Source: Liopterus haemorrhoidalis (lineage: Eukaryota > Arthropoda > Insecta > Coleoptera > Dytiscidae). Taken from it: DNA of 64,000 bases. The translations under genes and the position numbers were made by a program. The notes below the pieces were generated by a model. That model was not told the origin of the DNA, searched no databases, and was given only the letters and a program-made list of their open reading frames with translations. Shown in pieces: positions 1-10,499 of the stretch (position 1 is the first letter of the stretch; each line of letters starts with the position of its first letter). The DNA is taken from NCBI GenBank assembly GCA_963971575.1, contig OZ020622.1, positions 8,718,279-8,782,278 of the forward strand, in the 5' to 3' direction.

Positions 1-359
1 TTCCAAAAAGATCAGCAAAGGTGGCCAATAAATTATAGATTGGTAGAACACCTGCAAAAACTCGAACCAGTAGGTAAATCTTATCTCAGAGTTCTGTAAG
101 TTTGCATTTCCTTATTCCGGAATACTGTCACGGTATTAAAGAATTGTTTATTTGTTTGACATAGTTCCGAAATCATTTTTTACCCATAGAACATTATAAA
201 ACTGTACCTGTACAAACATGAAAAATTATTCCGGTCCCACCAAAATGCTGTGGTTACATACATTTTCTTTTAACATTAAAAAATAAATAAAACGCATATG
301 TTTTGGACAATGGATACTGCTTTGTGTTAACTGGCATTTATATTGCTACTAGCACTTGG

Positions 360-656
360 GCACAGTACAACGGAAACTTTTGCAAAACCTCAGCAGGCCT
401 ACGGAGACAGTGTTTTATCAAGGCCCAGGTTTTTTGGTGGTTTAAGGCATTTTCAGAAGGAAGAGAGTTGATTGAAGATAAATCACGCAGCGTAAGGCCT
501 TCATCTTCAAGAACCGATGAAAATGTCAATAGAATCCGGGATCTTGTGAGTTCAGATCGTCGGTTGACAGTCAGAATAATCGGGAAAGAGTTGGATTTGA
601 CTCGCACTACCATTCATCAGATTTTGACGAATAAATTGGGGATGAGAAAAATCTCA
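360..656 (+). pseudogene. mariner-type transposase N-terminal fragment
   Basis: The plus-strand translation around 415-655 reads like the N-terminal helix-turn-helix half of a mariner transposase: VFWWFKAFSEGREL, then a basic linker, then RIRDLVSSDRRLTVR and TRTTIHQILTNKLGMRKI. The upstream part (AYGDSVLSR-like) is in another frame, so there is a frameshift near 410. After about 656 the reading departs from the family and no catalytic DDD region follows. The next mariner (706-1315) begins just downstream and may have inserted into this relic. It is a different lineage from the 706 element. Not a functional gene. Confidence 0.75.
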
Positions 657-705
657 CAATGCGCCTTGTCACACAGCAATTTCAATAAACAAGTTTCTTG
701 ACGTA

Positions 706-1315
706 CGAGCGCTATTTGTTTTGTTTACAGTAACTTGAAAAAATTCATCTCTGCTAAAAATGGAATTAAATCATGAACATTTTCGAGCGATTATTTTTTA
801 CAACTTTTGTTAACGTGGATTAACCCAACAATAGTGCATCGATGAACTTAATTCGACTTTTGGTGATGAAGCACCATCAAGGACTACTGTTTATCGATAG
901 TTTGCAGACTTCAATCCTGGCCGTAGTTCGCTTAAGGACGAATTTCGTGAAGGTTGTCCAAAATCGGTTGTTGTTCCGGAAAACATTGATGCTGTGCGTG
1001 AACTGATACTGCAAGATCGTCATGTGACTTATCATGAGATTGAGGTATCTTTGGGCATTAGTGGGACCAGCATACATTCAATATTGCATGAACATTTGGC
1101 CGTCGAAAAGATTTGTTCGCATTGTATCCCACATAATTTGACAATCGCAGTGGAAAGCCTCAATCGGAGTGGAAAAAGTGCTTTGAAAATTGGTTCAAAC
1201 GCATTGAAAAGTGTATTGATCTTCATGGAGAATATTTTAAAAAACAATAAAGCCACTTTTGTTGATAAATAATTGTTTTTGATCTCAAATCCAGAAATAT
1301 AAAAGGCAACCCTCG
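706..1315 (+). mobile_element. mariner element, internally deleted, with TIRs and TA duplication
   Basis: The element starts CGAGCGCTATTTG at 706 after TA and ends at 1315 (reverse complement CGAGGGTTGCC) before TA at 1316-1317, as expected for Tc1/mariner. A transposase-like reading starts at ATG 760 (MELNHEHFRAIIF) and continues with LTQQ and CIDELN; it has stops and frameshifts. The helix-turn-helix region is clear (AVRELILQDRHVTYHEIE, SGTSIHSILHEHL). After PHNLTIA it jumps to the family C-terminus (KCFENWFKRIEKCIDLHGEYF), so the catalytic domain is deleted. At 932-935 it has an uninterrupted TTAA that is the empty-site reference for the piggyBac insertion in the related copy at 15566. Confidence 0.88.
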
Positions 1316-1486
1316 TATTTGCTTACGTGGCATGCTTGTTTTCCACACGTAAACCACCGATAGAAACGCCGCAATGGGGCCCTTATACTGATAACTGATA
1401 CTGACTACATAAACAAAGTGTCCATTCAAATCGGATGATCTATAAACACTATGATTTCAATTAGTATTTCGTCAACTATTAGAACA

Positions 1487-1542
1487 GACTTCGAGGTGAC
1501 TTATTAAGACTTCGAGGTGACTTATTAAGACTTCGAGGTGAC
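1487..1542 (+). repeat. 21-bp tandem repeat, about 2.7 copies
   Basis: The unit GACTTCGAGGTGACTTATTA(A) starts at 1487, 1508 and 1529 with no mismatches in the first two copies. It lies just upstream of a CR1-like LINE fragment and has no coding potential. Confidence 0.9.
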
Positions 1543-1604
1543 CTCATTACGGTGTACAGGATTTTTAAAGGGGACTTTACCAGTGATCTAACCAATCTGT
1601 GCTT

Positions 1605-1960
1605 AATTCGGACAGTCGACTACGTGGCCATCGTTTTAAGTTAGTGCGTGAATGATTTTAAAAAAATGTGCGTGCGTACTTTTTAAGCAACAGAACGTTT
1701 AATGTGTGGAACAGCCTTCCAGATAGTGTGGTTGCATCTTCGTCTTTAAACGCTTTTAAAAATTATTTGGACTTGATATTATAAGTTATAACTTGTTTTT
1801 TTTTTTTTCATTTGTATGTCTCTAGTAATTTAGTTTATAGAAATTTATTTTGTTAAACTGTTAGCTTTACAATATTTAATTTCAATTTGGAGCAACACAA
1901 GCCTTGGCTTCCGCTCTGGTATCTATTTGATAATAATAATAATAATAACAACTAGACAGA
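1605..1960 (+). mobile_element. 3' end of a CR1/Jockey-superfamily LINE
   Basis: A plus-strand reading at about 1617-1782 matches the C-terminal end of CR1-like reverse transcriptase polyproteins: RGHRFKLVRE, then RAYFLSNRTFNVWNSLPD, then SSLNAFKNYLDLI and a stop. There is one in-frame stop and small errors. A short 3' UTR follows and ends in an (ATA)n simple-sequence tail around 1930-1949, the typical 3' end of these LINEs. The 5' end is truncated, as is usual for target-primed retrotransposition. The exact clade cannot be fixed from so short a piece. Confidence 0.75.
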
Positions 1961-1989
1961 TGAAAGTTTAGATTTTATAGAAATACACA

Positions 1990-3220
1990 TTAGTGCCAAT
2001 TTACCAATGATCGCAGATGCCTTCAAATTCTATTTAAATAGTGTTATAAATTTATGAAAATTTATTTAATAAATAACTAAATATTTTCAAAAAATTGTGG
2101 TCATAGTTTGCCCTCCTTGAAAAAAATTCTGCGAGGCCCATATTTACAGTGAATTCTTGAAGTAAGTGACACATAGTAAGTGGTGAATTTCGTATTTAGT
2201 AAAAAATTCGTAAATTTAACGCCCTGAACTGCATAATGGAAAAATCAGGGAGTATTTAATTATATCTTAACACTGGTGAGTATTCTTGTGTTTCTTTTTG
2301 TATTTTTTTTTTTTTTTAAATACTTTTGTCTCCATTATTTCATGTTAAACGGTTTCCACTGTTTTCAATTTGGTATTCAATTTACAGTTCCATAAATAAG
2401 TGCTAATTGGCGCTGACAAAATTAATTAAAATCATTATAATATAGATATAAACCCACTCTATAAATTTATCGACAGACAGAAGCCATCAATTTATTTTTT
2501 TAAGTATAAAATTTCAATTAATAAACTTTTTTTTAAAGTAGTTACCGTTCTGCTAGGCGAGAAGAAAAGATCAAAATCATAGAAATAAATTTATTAAAAC
2601 TGGTTTAAGATTCAAGAAGATTTGATGATTAAATTTAAATTTTCTCCAGTAAACTGATATTTAAATTTTTATTGATGTAGTTCTTAGTTTTATTGATCAT
2701 TTCAAGAAGTATTTGTATAAAAAATGTAAAAGCATCTAGCCACGAAAGATAAATAACACAAAAATACCAAGAGTTATGGCCCAGACTTATATACGAGTGT
2801 AAGTGAATCTTGAAGTGAAGTCTTTACAAAATCTAAGAGAATGTCCTAGTAGTATGGAAACCAATTTATGGTCACTTATCTCTACAGATAATAATGAGTA
2901 GCAAATTAATTTTAAAATATGTTTGAATTAAAATTAACAAAATCATGACTTGTGGTAATATATACTAGTTATAATATACGCTAAATATAAGGTAATTATA
3001 CTGTTCGCACCAATCGCGCGAATTATTAATATTTAAGTGGGAGGGTTCTCAGTCCAACATTATTTACAGTTGAGCTACGGAATAACATTCGAACCATCTG
3101 TGTTGTGTTAATTTTTGTACTCAGTTCTGCCTGTACGCGACGTCGTTCAGGTTACCTGCATTGTTGCAGTTCACGAATGTATGTTATATACATTTATCTC
3201 GTCTCTTAGTGTATTTAAGT
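1990..3220. other. AT-rich stretch without recognised features
   Basis: No exon, RNA gene or element with recognisable ends was found here. The sequence is low-complexity AT-rich DNA, and it probably belongs to the first coding intron of the transporter gene whose exon is at 8380-8743. Confidence 0.5.
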
Positions 3221-3269
3221 TGCTCATTTCGGTCTCTGCATCCTCTGAGCTCTTAGTATCGTGCGTCAT

Positions 3270-3650
3270 TAAACAGAGGTAGAATTAGACTTGTTCTACT
3301 TCTTTTTGTTCACTCTGCTGTCGTGAATGAATTTTTTGCATGCATTCACATTCGTGTGTGTTAGTATATTTCGCGAATATACGGTGTGGACTTGTGAAAT
3401 CGATCCTGGCTGTGTGTCCAAACTCTCCATTCCAGACCTGGCGTATTAAGAAGAATACAGCATCTCAAAAAGCTCTTTACTACTGACGTTTCATCATCGC
3501 GTAAGATTGTGCCTAATAAAGTCCATTCGCTTTATTTCGCGTTTTTCATCCAGATCAGAAGTCCTGTCTTATGATCGTCGCGAATGTGCTCCTCAGAGCA
3601 GGAACGTGGTCAATGTCTCAGTCTAGGAATATTGCAGGGCACCGCATATA
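3270..3650. repeat. dispersed repeat, copy 1 of 3 (others at 54890 and 55345)
   Basis: This stretch shares long blocks with 54890-55250 and 55305-55710: AGAGGTAGAATTAG near 3279, GTGTCCAAACTCTC(C) near 3414, CCAGACCTGGCGTATTA, GCTTTATTTCGCG near 3530, and GGTCAATGTCTCAGTCT near 3609. No ORF or terminal inverted repeat could be defined. It may be an LTR or another non-coding element piece; the class is unassigned. Confidence 0.65.
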
Positions 3651-3721
3651 ACATGTACATTATTATGAATACAGTCTCGCAGAGTACAACGCAAACCGTT
3701 CGAGAAAAGGCAACAGCCGTG

Positions 3722-3817
3722 GAATCTTCTAGAAACCACTAGTGACTGCCAGAAGGGTCTAAAAAGAATGATGCAACTATATAAGACACACAACCTACGG
3801 CCAAAAGTCAATCAGTT
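3722..3817 (+). promoter_or_regulatory. promoter-like cluster: heat-shock element, TATA box, initiator
   Basis: A three-unit heat-shock element, GAAtcTTCtaGAA, lies at 3722-3734, fitting the alternating nGAAn/nTTCn rule. About 45 bp downstream is TATATAAG (3778-3785). Arthropod initiator-like TCAATC (3808) and TCAGTT (3812-3817) follow 32-36 bp after the TATA start. The cluster adjoins the dispersed repeat at 3270-3650, so it may be a retroelement promoter rather than a host gene promoter. No coding sequence was recognised downstream. The motifs are seen; the function is inferred. Confidence 0.35.
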
Positions 3818-4034
3818 CCAGACAATTGGAAAAAAGGCTTTAATTCAGGTTATACACACCTGACATAACCGCATTACATAATGAAAATCATAGAACTACC
3901 ATTGTTCTGTTTATAATACGAATGCATAGAATCGACACATAACTGCATAGCACCGAAGTTCACCAAGTTAATCTTTCTCGTCATATGCTTATGCTAGCAT
4001 ACGCCATGCTACTCAGCTGTCAATTCAATAATTA

Positions 4035-4326
4035 CTCTAAAATAAAATCATAAATAATAGGTTTCAAACGCCGTACAGGAGCAGAGAAGGTAAGTTCTTC
4101 GTTTCTAGACCACTGGCCTTATATATGAAAGCCACGTGGTCAGTGTGACGTTACTACCGTTACTATTATCCCTGCATAAACATGTAGTCATTTCAAGTAT
4201 TAAATACTCAAGTTTAGTCGATCCCAAGGCTGACTGCACAATATCGGAAGATAAAAATCCGGTGGAGATTCGAACTAACATCCCTGTGCTCCGAAGACAA
4301 CCGTCTTACCAATGTTGTGGCAGCAA
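4035..4326 (-). mobile_element. tRNA-derived SINE family 1, minus strand, degenerate
   Basis: Read on the minus strand from about 4326, the head has RNA polymerase III box-like motifs: TGGTAAGACGG (A box) and AGTTCGAATCTCC (B box). The body matches the fuller copy at 46500-46797 (GAAAGCCACGTGGTC, TTTCAAGTATTAAATACT). It is a degenerate copy of a family seen four times in this window. Confidence 0.7.
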
Positions 4327-4434
4327 TACTATCATCCATTTTAAGTTAGTTTTATTGGAACAAAACGTCAAAAATTCTAACATGCCGTCGGTTAACGTAA
4401 CTGAAAATGGGCATACACAATATTAGTATGACCA

Positions 4435-5215
4435 CAGTACTTAGACAGCTGTGCTATACAGCCATGTCATGCGCTAAACGTCTATTATAAGCCAGGCTTC
4501 AGAGGTGAGTTTGACAAGTGTTTGAGTTCAACAGCTACTGAGTTGAATTCAGTTTACTGATAGAGTGATTCACTTGACTGAATAATTGAACTAGTCTCGA
4601 CTACATGATTATATACCCATAACTTTTAACTGTGATTCAATATCTATGGCTATCAGCGCTTAACGGTACATTTGACCAGATTAAATGATAGACATCTTGT
4701 ATGAACAAACAAATAAATAAGATTTTGTTGCACATTGCCTGCTGCATTCCTTTTATTTAGTACTTCAAATAAAAATATGGCTTACGGATTTGTATAAAAG
4801 ATGAACAACCAAAAAAATTAAATAAGAAAGGAATTGTGTCAATTAAATATTCAATAAATTCATAAGAATTCTTCTTTCAGCTGAGTATTATTTCTTTTTA
4901 TTTTAACATTCACAGGTATTAAATCAGTTGATTTGTAGCCGTTATGTAACAATGAAAACATTAAATTAAATCCAGTTATTCAGCATGGGGATATGGTGGG
5001 TATTCCACGAACAACATTAGTAATTCAAATTGGTCCATGTCCCACGACTTGTTCCTACAAGTGTAAGTACAAGCGCCATGAGATGGACTATATTATCATC
5101 ACTAATGTCACGACAGACCGCTAGCGTATCCGCAAATACAGAATATTAAATAAACTCTATAAAAAACTGCATAGAACCAGTAAAAAATTAATATAGCATC
5201 TGTACTAATATACAA
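4435..5215. other. stretch without recognised features
   Basis: AT-rich sequence with no supported gene, RNA or bounded element. Confidence 0.4.
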
Positions 5216-5430
5216 ACCATTTCGTTTGTGTGTATGTATGTACGTAGGGTAAACTGTTGAACAGTGGATCGAAGTACACTGTGGATCATTAGGTGTGTTC
5301 GTTTGTGTTATCCAAACTGTTCTAAGGTGTCTAAACTCCAAAAAAGCGTTCGTTTGTATGTTCTGAACTGTCCAAGTATTGTTCGTTTGTCAGTTCAGAA
5401 CAGGTTCTAAGTTGTCTAAACTGTACTACG
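5216..5430. repeat. degenerate repeat region built on GTTCGTTTGT
   Basis: The motif TTCGTTTGT recurs at about 5220, 5299, 5349 and 5382. Two copies are each followed by a block like GTTCTAAGGTGTCTAAACT (near 5318 and near 5408). The spacing is irregular, so this is a decayed tandem or subterminal repeat cluster. No ends were identified. Confidence 0.5.
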
Positions 5431-5701
5431 TCTAGAGGAAGTACAAGTTCGTACAAGTTCGGACAAGTTAGAATGAGTTAGTGACGTCACTCTTTAACTT
5501 TTTTTGACTTTATTTCGTTTGTTTAAATAACCTAAAATTGTAAAAAAAAAATTGAAAAAAGCATTTTTGTTGAAATGTTCAACAGGTGAAGCCTTAATCG
5601 AGGATGAATGTTTTATTTTTTCTTGTGGTAAATATAATAATTACATTTATAATCGTAGGAGTAGTGTTGACAGTGTGTTTAAAAAAGTAAGTTTGTGAAA
5701 A

Positions 5702-6141
5702 AAAGGATATTACTTGGGAAGATTCTCGTTGGATGATTTTTTACGATTTAGTAAAGGCCTAACTCAACAACAATGCAAAGATTCGCTTCGTTCAACTTTT
5801 GTAAATGAAGCACCATCAGAAAAGACTGTTTAGAATTGGTTTGCAGAATTTCGTCGTGGTTGTGCGTCCGTCAGTGATGAATCTCGTGAAGGTCGACCAA
5901 AATCGGTTGTGATTCAAGAAAACATCGATGCTGTGCGCAAAATGATTGAAGAAGATAGGCACGTGACTTACCTTGAGATAGAGGCCTCAAAAAGCTGTTG
6001 AAACCTTCGAAAACCATGTTTTTGAGATACCAACTTCAGAGTGGACAAAATGTTTTTTGGGAGAATTGGTTTGAACGCATGCAAAAGTGTATAAATATTA
6101 AAAGCGAATATTTTGAAAAGCAATAATAGCAGTTTATTCAA
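5702..6141 (+). mobile_element. mariner relic, internally deleted
   Basis: Translation in mixed frames gives the N-terminal half of a mariner transposase of the same family as 706 and 15566: LTQQQCKDSLRSTF, then a linker with REGRPKSVV, then NIDAVRKMIEEDRHVTYLEIEA. It then jumps to the C-terminus (SEWTKCF, ENWFERMQKCINI, SEYFEKQ). The catalytic region is missing and frameshifts are present. Terminal repeats were not clear, so the boundaries are those of the coding similarity. Confidence 0.75.
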
Positions 6142-6289
6142 AAAAAAATAATCTTTCTTAGTTTTTGTCAAAACTCAAAAGGTATGTATGTATGCTCCAT
6201 AAAAACTAAAGAACGGTTGCACTAATTTTAAAAAAATACGTCAGCCGGTTCATAGCATCTTTTATGGTAAAAAAGGCGTATTTCTATTA

Positions 6290-7080
6290 TTATCAGGCTC
6301 CCTAATTTTTTTTAAATAATTAAAGTCGAGCAAAATGTTTAAAATTATATGATAATTCCCTAAAAACATATACGCTAACAACTCTAATCTGTAATTATTT
6401 ATCCCACGAAAATTGATTTTCACAAGCGTTCAGAAAATTTCCGCAAGCTGAAGTCTCTTTTTTATGCCTTAACACTCCATAATATTTAACAAGGCCTTGA
6501 ATAATGCTTAAAACTTTGGAACTATTGATCCTACGAAAGTCTGGTTTACAACAACGTGTTTAGAACATCTTTCCGCAGACTGAAATCACTTTTTATGCCT
6601 CAACACTTCATAATATTTATATATAAAAAATAGTAAAGTACGTTCTCTGCTATATGAAAGTACAATTAATAGACATAGAGCGAGATTTGAGTCTATTTTT
6701 AAGCATTAAAAAAAAATCATAGTTTCTATAAACTAAAAAACAGTGAAGCGCTCAGTGTACTGTGAATGTACCTTTTTTGCTCTGTGATAGTGCAATTAAT
6801 AGGCGTGGAGCGACGGAAGGCAGCGAAATATGGTGCATTTGTAGTGGGCATATGCATCGTTGATTAAAATAGACCCATTTTTATGACTCAAGGTCCCTGA
6901 ATCTTTTTATAATAATTGAAATTCAGCAAAATGTTTAAAATTATATGCTTATAATTCCCAAAAAACAAATGCTTACAATTCTGTAACTATTTAACCTACG
7001 AAAATATTATTTGCAAAGTGTGCAAAATATATTTCCGCAAGCTGAAGCCTCTTTCTTATGCCTTGAATTTTTATGAAATA
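6290..7080. repeat. three diverged copies of a roughly 100-bp repeat
   Basis: The block containing TTTCCGCAAGCTGAAG and TTATGCCTTAACACT occurs near 6438-6490, in altered form near 6565-6615, and near 7030-7070. Each is preceded by a CC(T/C)ACGAAA-containing segment. Copies 1 and 3 also share an upstream block (AAAATGTTTAAAATTATATG) at about 6331 and 6930. No coding potential. Confidence 0.6.
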
Positions 7081-7141
7081 TCAATGAATTATATTTAATA
7101 TTAGGTATGAAATGTTAAGAACTTTTAGTTCGTGGGCATAT

Positions 7142-7910
7142 AGGGTAACTGCAGCGAATTTCGACTACGCAGGTAATTTCGACTATCCCATTATTTCTCT
7201 AAATAATTGATGCTATATAGCGGTAGTATAATGTAACACTATGTTTATGTGAAAAACTAACCTCACTTTATTTTAAGCCACGTGTGAATGTCGTTAGACG
7301 AATAGTGTAGATATTTATATTTTTTAAGTGTTAAAATATTTTTTTATTGGTTTTAATCAGCAGTTGTTTATCAAAGGAAAGTTGAACAAAATATTTTGCA
7401 TTGAATAAACTGATAAGAACTGATCCAAATACATATATATTAGCTGGTAAAATTTGATTTTCATAATATTTTGTTACAATATCACAGGCTAAATAAAACA
7501 GATTTGATTGCAGGTAATATCGACTAAAGGAATGAAGCTACTACGGACTAGTCGATATTACATGCATGCATGTTTCACTTACCTAATTTGACGACAATTA
7601 AAATCATGTCTTACTAAAAGTCTCTATTATTATATTTTTTTACCTAAATAAAATGTAAAAGAGACAATAAACGTTGATTATCTTAATATTTTAGGGTAGT
7701 CGATATTAACATCACTTTTTTGAAATCAACGTTTTTTTCATATTTTTTTTTATGTCGAACTAAAGTTGTAATAACAGCTTGTTTCATTGTGAAAATATTT
7801 AGCACCTAAAGATAAGTGAATGAGGTATCGATTGGGACCACTTTCCTACCAAAATATTGAATAGTACGTAAATTAAAAAATAAACCCTACCCATTACCTA
7901 TTACCCTACT
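7142..7910. repeat. possible non-autonomous element with GTCGATATTA motifs
   Basis: GTCGATATTA or TCGACTA-type motifs recur at about 7170, 7185, 7520, 7551 and 7698. The two edges share a TAGGGTAA-like motif in opposite orientation (about 7140 and 7900). The ends and target duplication are not convincing, so class and limits are provisional. Confidence 0.3.
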
Positions 7911-8379
7911 CATTTCAATTTTGCATTACGGGGCCTCACAACACTGGAGTTCCTCGGGATTCCGAAAAAGTAAGAAGTGGAAAGCCGGGAGAGGTCAGAA
8001 ATGAAGAAGAACTCACATGCGAAATCATCGCGTAATCTAAGTGATGTTTACCAGGATATTCAGAGTATGAAGAGAGTGAAGAACAAAAGAACAAAATTAC
8101 AACCACTCTGAAATAATCTTGTATGATTTTAGTATGTATATGATAAAAATTAAATAAATTCACAATCAAGTAAAGTTTAAAACTTTCTAAATTGTATATA
8201 AGTATAGAATTTTTGTAAATTTTAATACCACAAGGTAAAAAATAAAGAGCTTACTACTATCTATCTCTATAACTTTTACATCAACTTAGTATTATAGATA
8301 CCCGCAAAACCCTGAAATGTATGTAAATAAACATTTAAAATTTTTAAATCATTTCAATCATTTAAAAGAATATTGTTAC

Positions 8380-8743
8380 CTGCTGGTTGTGTGATAGATT
8401 CCCCAAATTTTCTTGCAGTTTCATGGACTAATATCCCAGCTGAACCTTGTAATCCATGTGACAACATCTGTACCATAACTCCAACAACAACAACAACCCA
8501 ACCCCATCCACCTTCTGGATAATAATGTTGTTTCAGCGTCAACAACTGTCGTAAATCTGCCACCAATCTACTACTGGCTTGTCTGTTAGCACCTCCATGT
8601 TCTCCAGAATAACTTCCAACCCCACTGTCGTGATGTGAGAGTAAATGGGGTAATGAACGTGATCTGTATGGTGGTCTATGAGGACGGATATCGTCACTGG
8701 TCGTTGAATCCTCTTCGTGGGTAACAACTCCCACATCTGCCAT
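8380..8743 (-). CDS. monocarboxylate transporter (SLC16-like), first coding exon
   Basis: SLC16 monocarboxylate transporters are 12-helix proteins of the plasma membrane; classical members cotransport protons with lactate, pyruvate or related acids. This exon encodes the first 121 residues plus one base. Residues 1-70 form a polar, Ser/His/Arg-rich cytoplasmic N-terminus. Residues 77-82 are EGGWGW, the MCT family signature at the entry of TM1, followed by the hydrophobic TM1 (about 81-106) and the start of the first loop (HETARKFGES). The start is the first in-frame ATG (8743) after an in-frame TAG, with context AAAAAATGG. The exon ends with CAG|GTAACA (donor GT complementary to 8378-8379), phase 1. 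No later exons were found down to position 1, so the following intron exceeds 8.3 kb or runs off the window. The family is clear; substrate and orthologue are not. Confidence 0.9.
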
Positions 8744-8760
8744 TTTTTGAATGTGCCCAT
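8539..8760 (-). other. upstream ORF overlapping the transporter start
   Basis: Upstream of the transporter ATG, the minus strand has a start-stop pair (ATGTAA) and then GCCATGG. The latter opens a 73-codon frame that overlaps the transporter reading in another frame and stops at 8539. Its context (G at -3, G at +4) is strong. If the 5' leader includes it, it could reduce translation of the transporter. A pyrimidine tract followed by GTAAG|CC could instead be a splice acceptor that removes the ATGTAA. Confidence 0.3.
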
Positions 8761-8889
8761 GGCTTACATGGCACAAAGGAAGGGAACACAGTTTTTTAAC
8801 GGCGATCTACGCCAAACACTTATTCATTATAAGAATTTATAAAGTTATTTTCACACAATCAATTTATTTGTCTGGGATATTCACCAAGA

Positions 8890-9180
8890 CGATTTACAGT
8901 CCAGGAAACTGACAATCAAATCATTGGTTTTGAAGAAAGTTTTGGAGTTTTGGAAATTGATGGGATGAATAGGGCTTAAGGTGTTGTTTTCGAGGTCAGA
9001 TTTTGCAAGAAACTTATAAAAAACCTCGAAAAGCGTGCAACAAAACTTTTGCAAATATCTTCGCTCCATTGCAAAATTCGAAAAAACTACTGAACAGAAT
9101 TAAAGAAGAATAAATTCTCTATAATAAAGCTTTCATTAGTTTTTTTGTGGGATGAACAGTTTCGCCGCTAGAACACAGCA
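8890..9180 (-). repeat. dispersed repeat, inverted relative to 10960-11230
   Basis: Read on the minus strand, this matches the plus strand at 10975-11230: CTAGCGGC(A/G) with (A)AA, CATCCCACAAAA, GAAAGCT..ATTATAGA, TTTTGCAATGGA and GATATTT(G/A)CAAA. A shorter relative lies at about 42313-42360. No ORF. The two copies form an inverted pair around 9180-10960. Confidence 0.6.
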
Positions 9181-9505
9181 AGTTGGTCATTTTCAGCTTG
9201 AATTAACTCAAAAATATTGGGCCAATCTCATAATCTTTTACTAAATGTTAGTAGCACTACCGAATGCAACTAGACACTACTAAATACCTACTGCTCATAA
9301 TACGAGATTAGTGTTAATAGAGCCTAATATTTCTTTGTGAAAACCAAGTAGGGAGCATTTAGTAGCACTTGGGGGTTATATTGTCACTGATATTAAGCAA
9401 TTTTACATCAAAATTTGAACCAAAATTAGGTAGAATAATCTGGGCCTAAGAAAAAATGGATATATTCGTGAAATGCGCAAACTAAGGAACCGTTACTTGT
9501 CTTGA

Positions 9506-9757
9506 AAAATCTATTGTCGGCTTACTTCTAAAACCTTCTAAGTCCGATTTTCTTGTTTTATCATTTCCTTAAAATAACACAACAATGACATGTCATAACA
9601 TGTTTTGCCCATTGTAACTTACATTGTATTACTGATATTTTATAAAAATTTCATAAAACGGAGTTCTAAAATATTTATTGTTGCAAGTTTTTTGCCTCTC
9701 CTGAAAAGTTATGGTTCTTGGACTTAGAAGTATTTATAGGTAGGCCGACAATATGAA
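9506..9757. mobile_element. MITE-like element with inverted ends
   Basis: The left end has ATTGTCGGCTTACTTCTA and TTCTAAGTCC. The right end, reverse complemented, has ATTGTCGGCCTACCTATA and TTCTAAGTCC. The element is about 250 bp with no ORF. The target duplication was not resolved, so the superfamily is unassigned. Confidence 0.55.
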
Positions 9758-10236
9758 ACTAGAAAAAACTCGTTGGTTATATTGAATGACAGAATTAAAT
9801 TAATATATAGGTTTTATAAAAACAGAGTAGAAAATATATAAGTTCTGCTATAATTTACAACCTGGATTTGCAGAAGGTGGCAGTATTTCTTTTGAATTAC
9901 ACGTTTGTACTGCTTTGCGATATTTCAGTAAAGGTTCATCTCAACAAAAGATCGGTAAATATCTAGTTAATTTAAAAATAAACCTTCTAACGTAACTTCA
10001 CGAAAAGTTATATTATATGCAAACTGGCCAAAACAATAAGTGGCACCCATAGAGAACAGTAACTCTGGTTACACCAATAAATCATACGTCTCGCTCTGAT
10101 TACAGTAACTGAACGATATGTTGCACTCTCTTCATATACATCAAATTTAATAAAACAGTGTTGTCACATACTATTTTATAATTAACTAAAATAAGCTAAT
10201 AGTTATATTATGGAAACAAAAATAATAATATTATAC

Positions 10237-10363
10237 TATACTAGCGTCGGCGAATCGGTGCAGTTACGTCACACGACGTAACAAACAATTGCATTGTTCC
10301 AAACAATACATTCGTTTGTTTCGTATTGTGACGTAACTGCACTGATTCGCCGACGCTAGTATA
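10237..10363. mobile_element. 127-bp palindromic MITE
   Basis: The two ends form an almost perfect inverted repeat of nearly 40 bp: TACTAGCGTCGGCGAATC at left and its complement at right, followed inward by GTTACGTCACA/TGTGACGTAAC. TA flanks both ends, consistent with a TA-targeting element. No coding capacity. It contains CRE-like TACGTCA half-sites in both arms. Confidence 0.75.
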
Positions 10364-10382
10364 CCCTATTTTGCTAATGACC

Positions 10383-10499
10383 GGTTGCTAGAGTAAGAAT
10401 TTTCCTTAATTCAAGTTAAAATCATTTGTTTTTGTATGATGTAACATATAAAACAAATGATTTTAACTTGAGTTAGAGAAAACTCTTACGTTAGCAACC
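10383..10499. repeat. imperfect palindrome of about 117 bp
   Basis: The arms 10383-10433 and 10450-10499 are complementary with few mismatches (GGTTGCTA, GTAAGA, AAGTTAAAATCATTTG). It lies 20 bp from the palindrome at 10237-10363, so two hairpin-forming elements are adjacent. No clear target duplication. Confidence 0.7.

Noticed and set aside
7880..7915. Interstitial telomere-like sequence (CCCTAC, TTACCC)
   Set aside because: The steps are irregular and not a tandem TTAGG or TTAGGG array.
1..8353. Additional exons of the monocarboxylate transporter
   Set aside because: Minus-strand frames in this interval were read and none matched later MCT helices or the loop motifs of the family.
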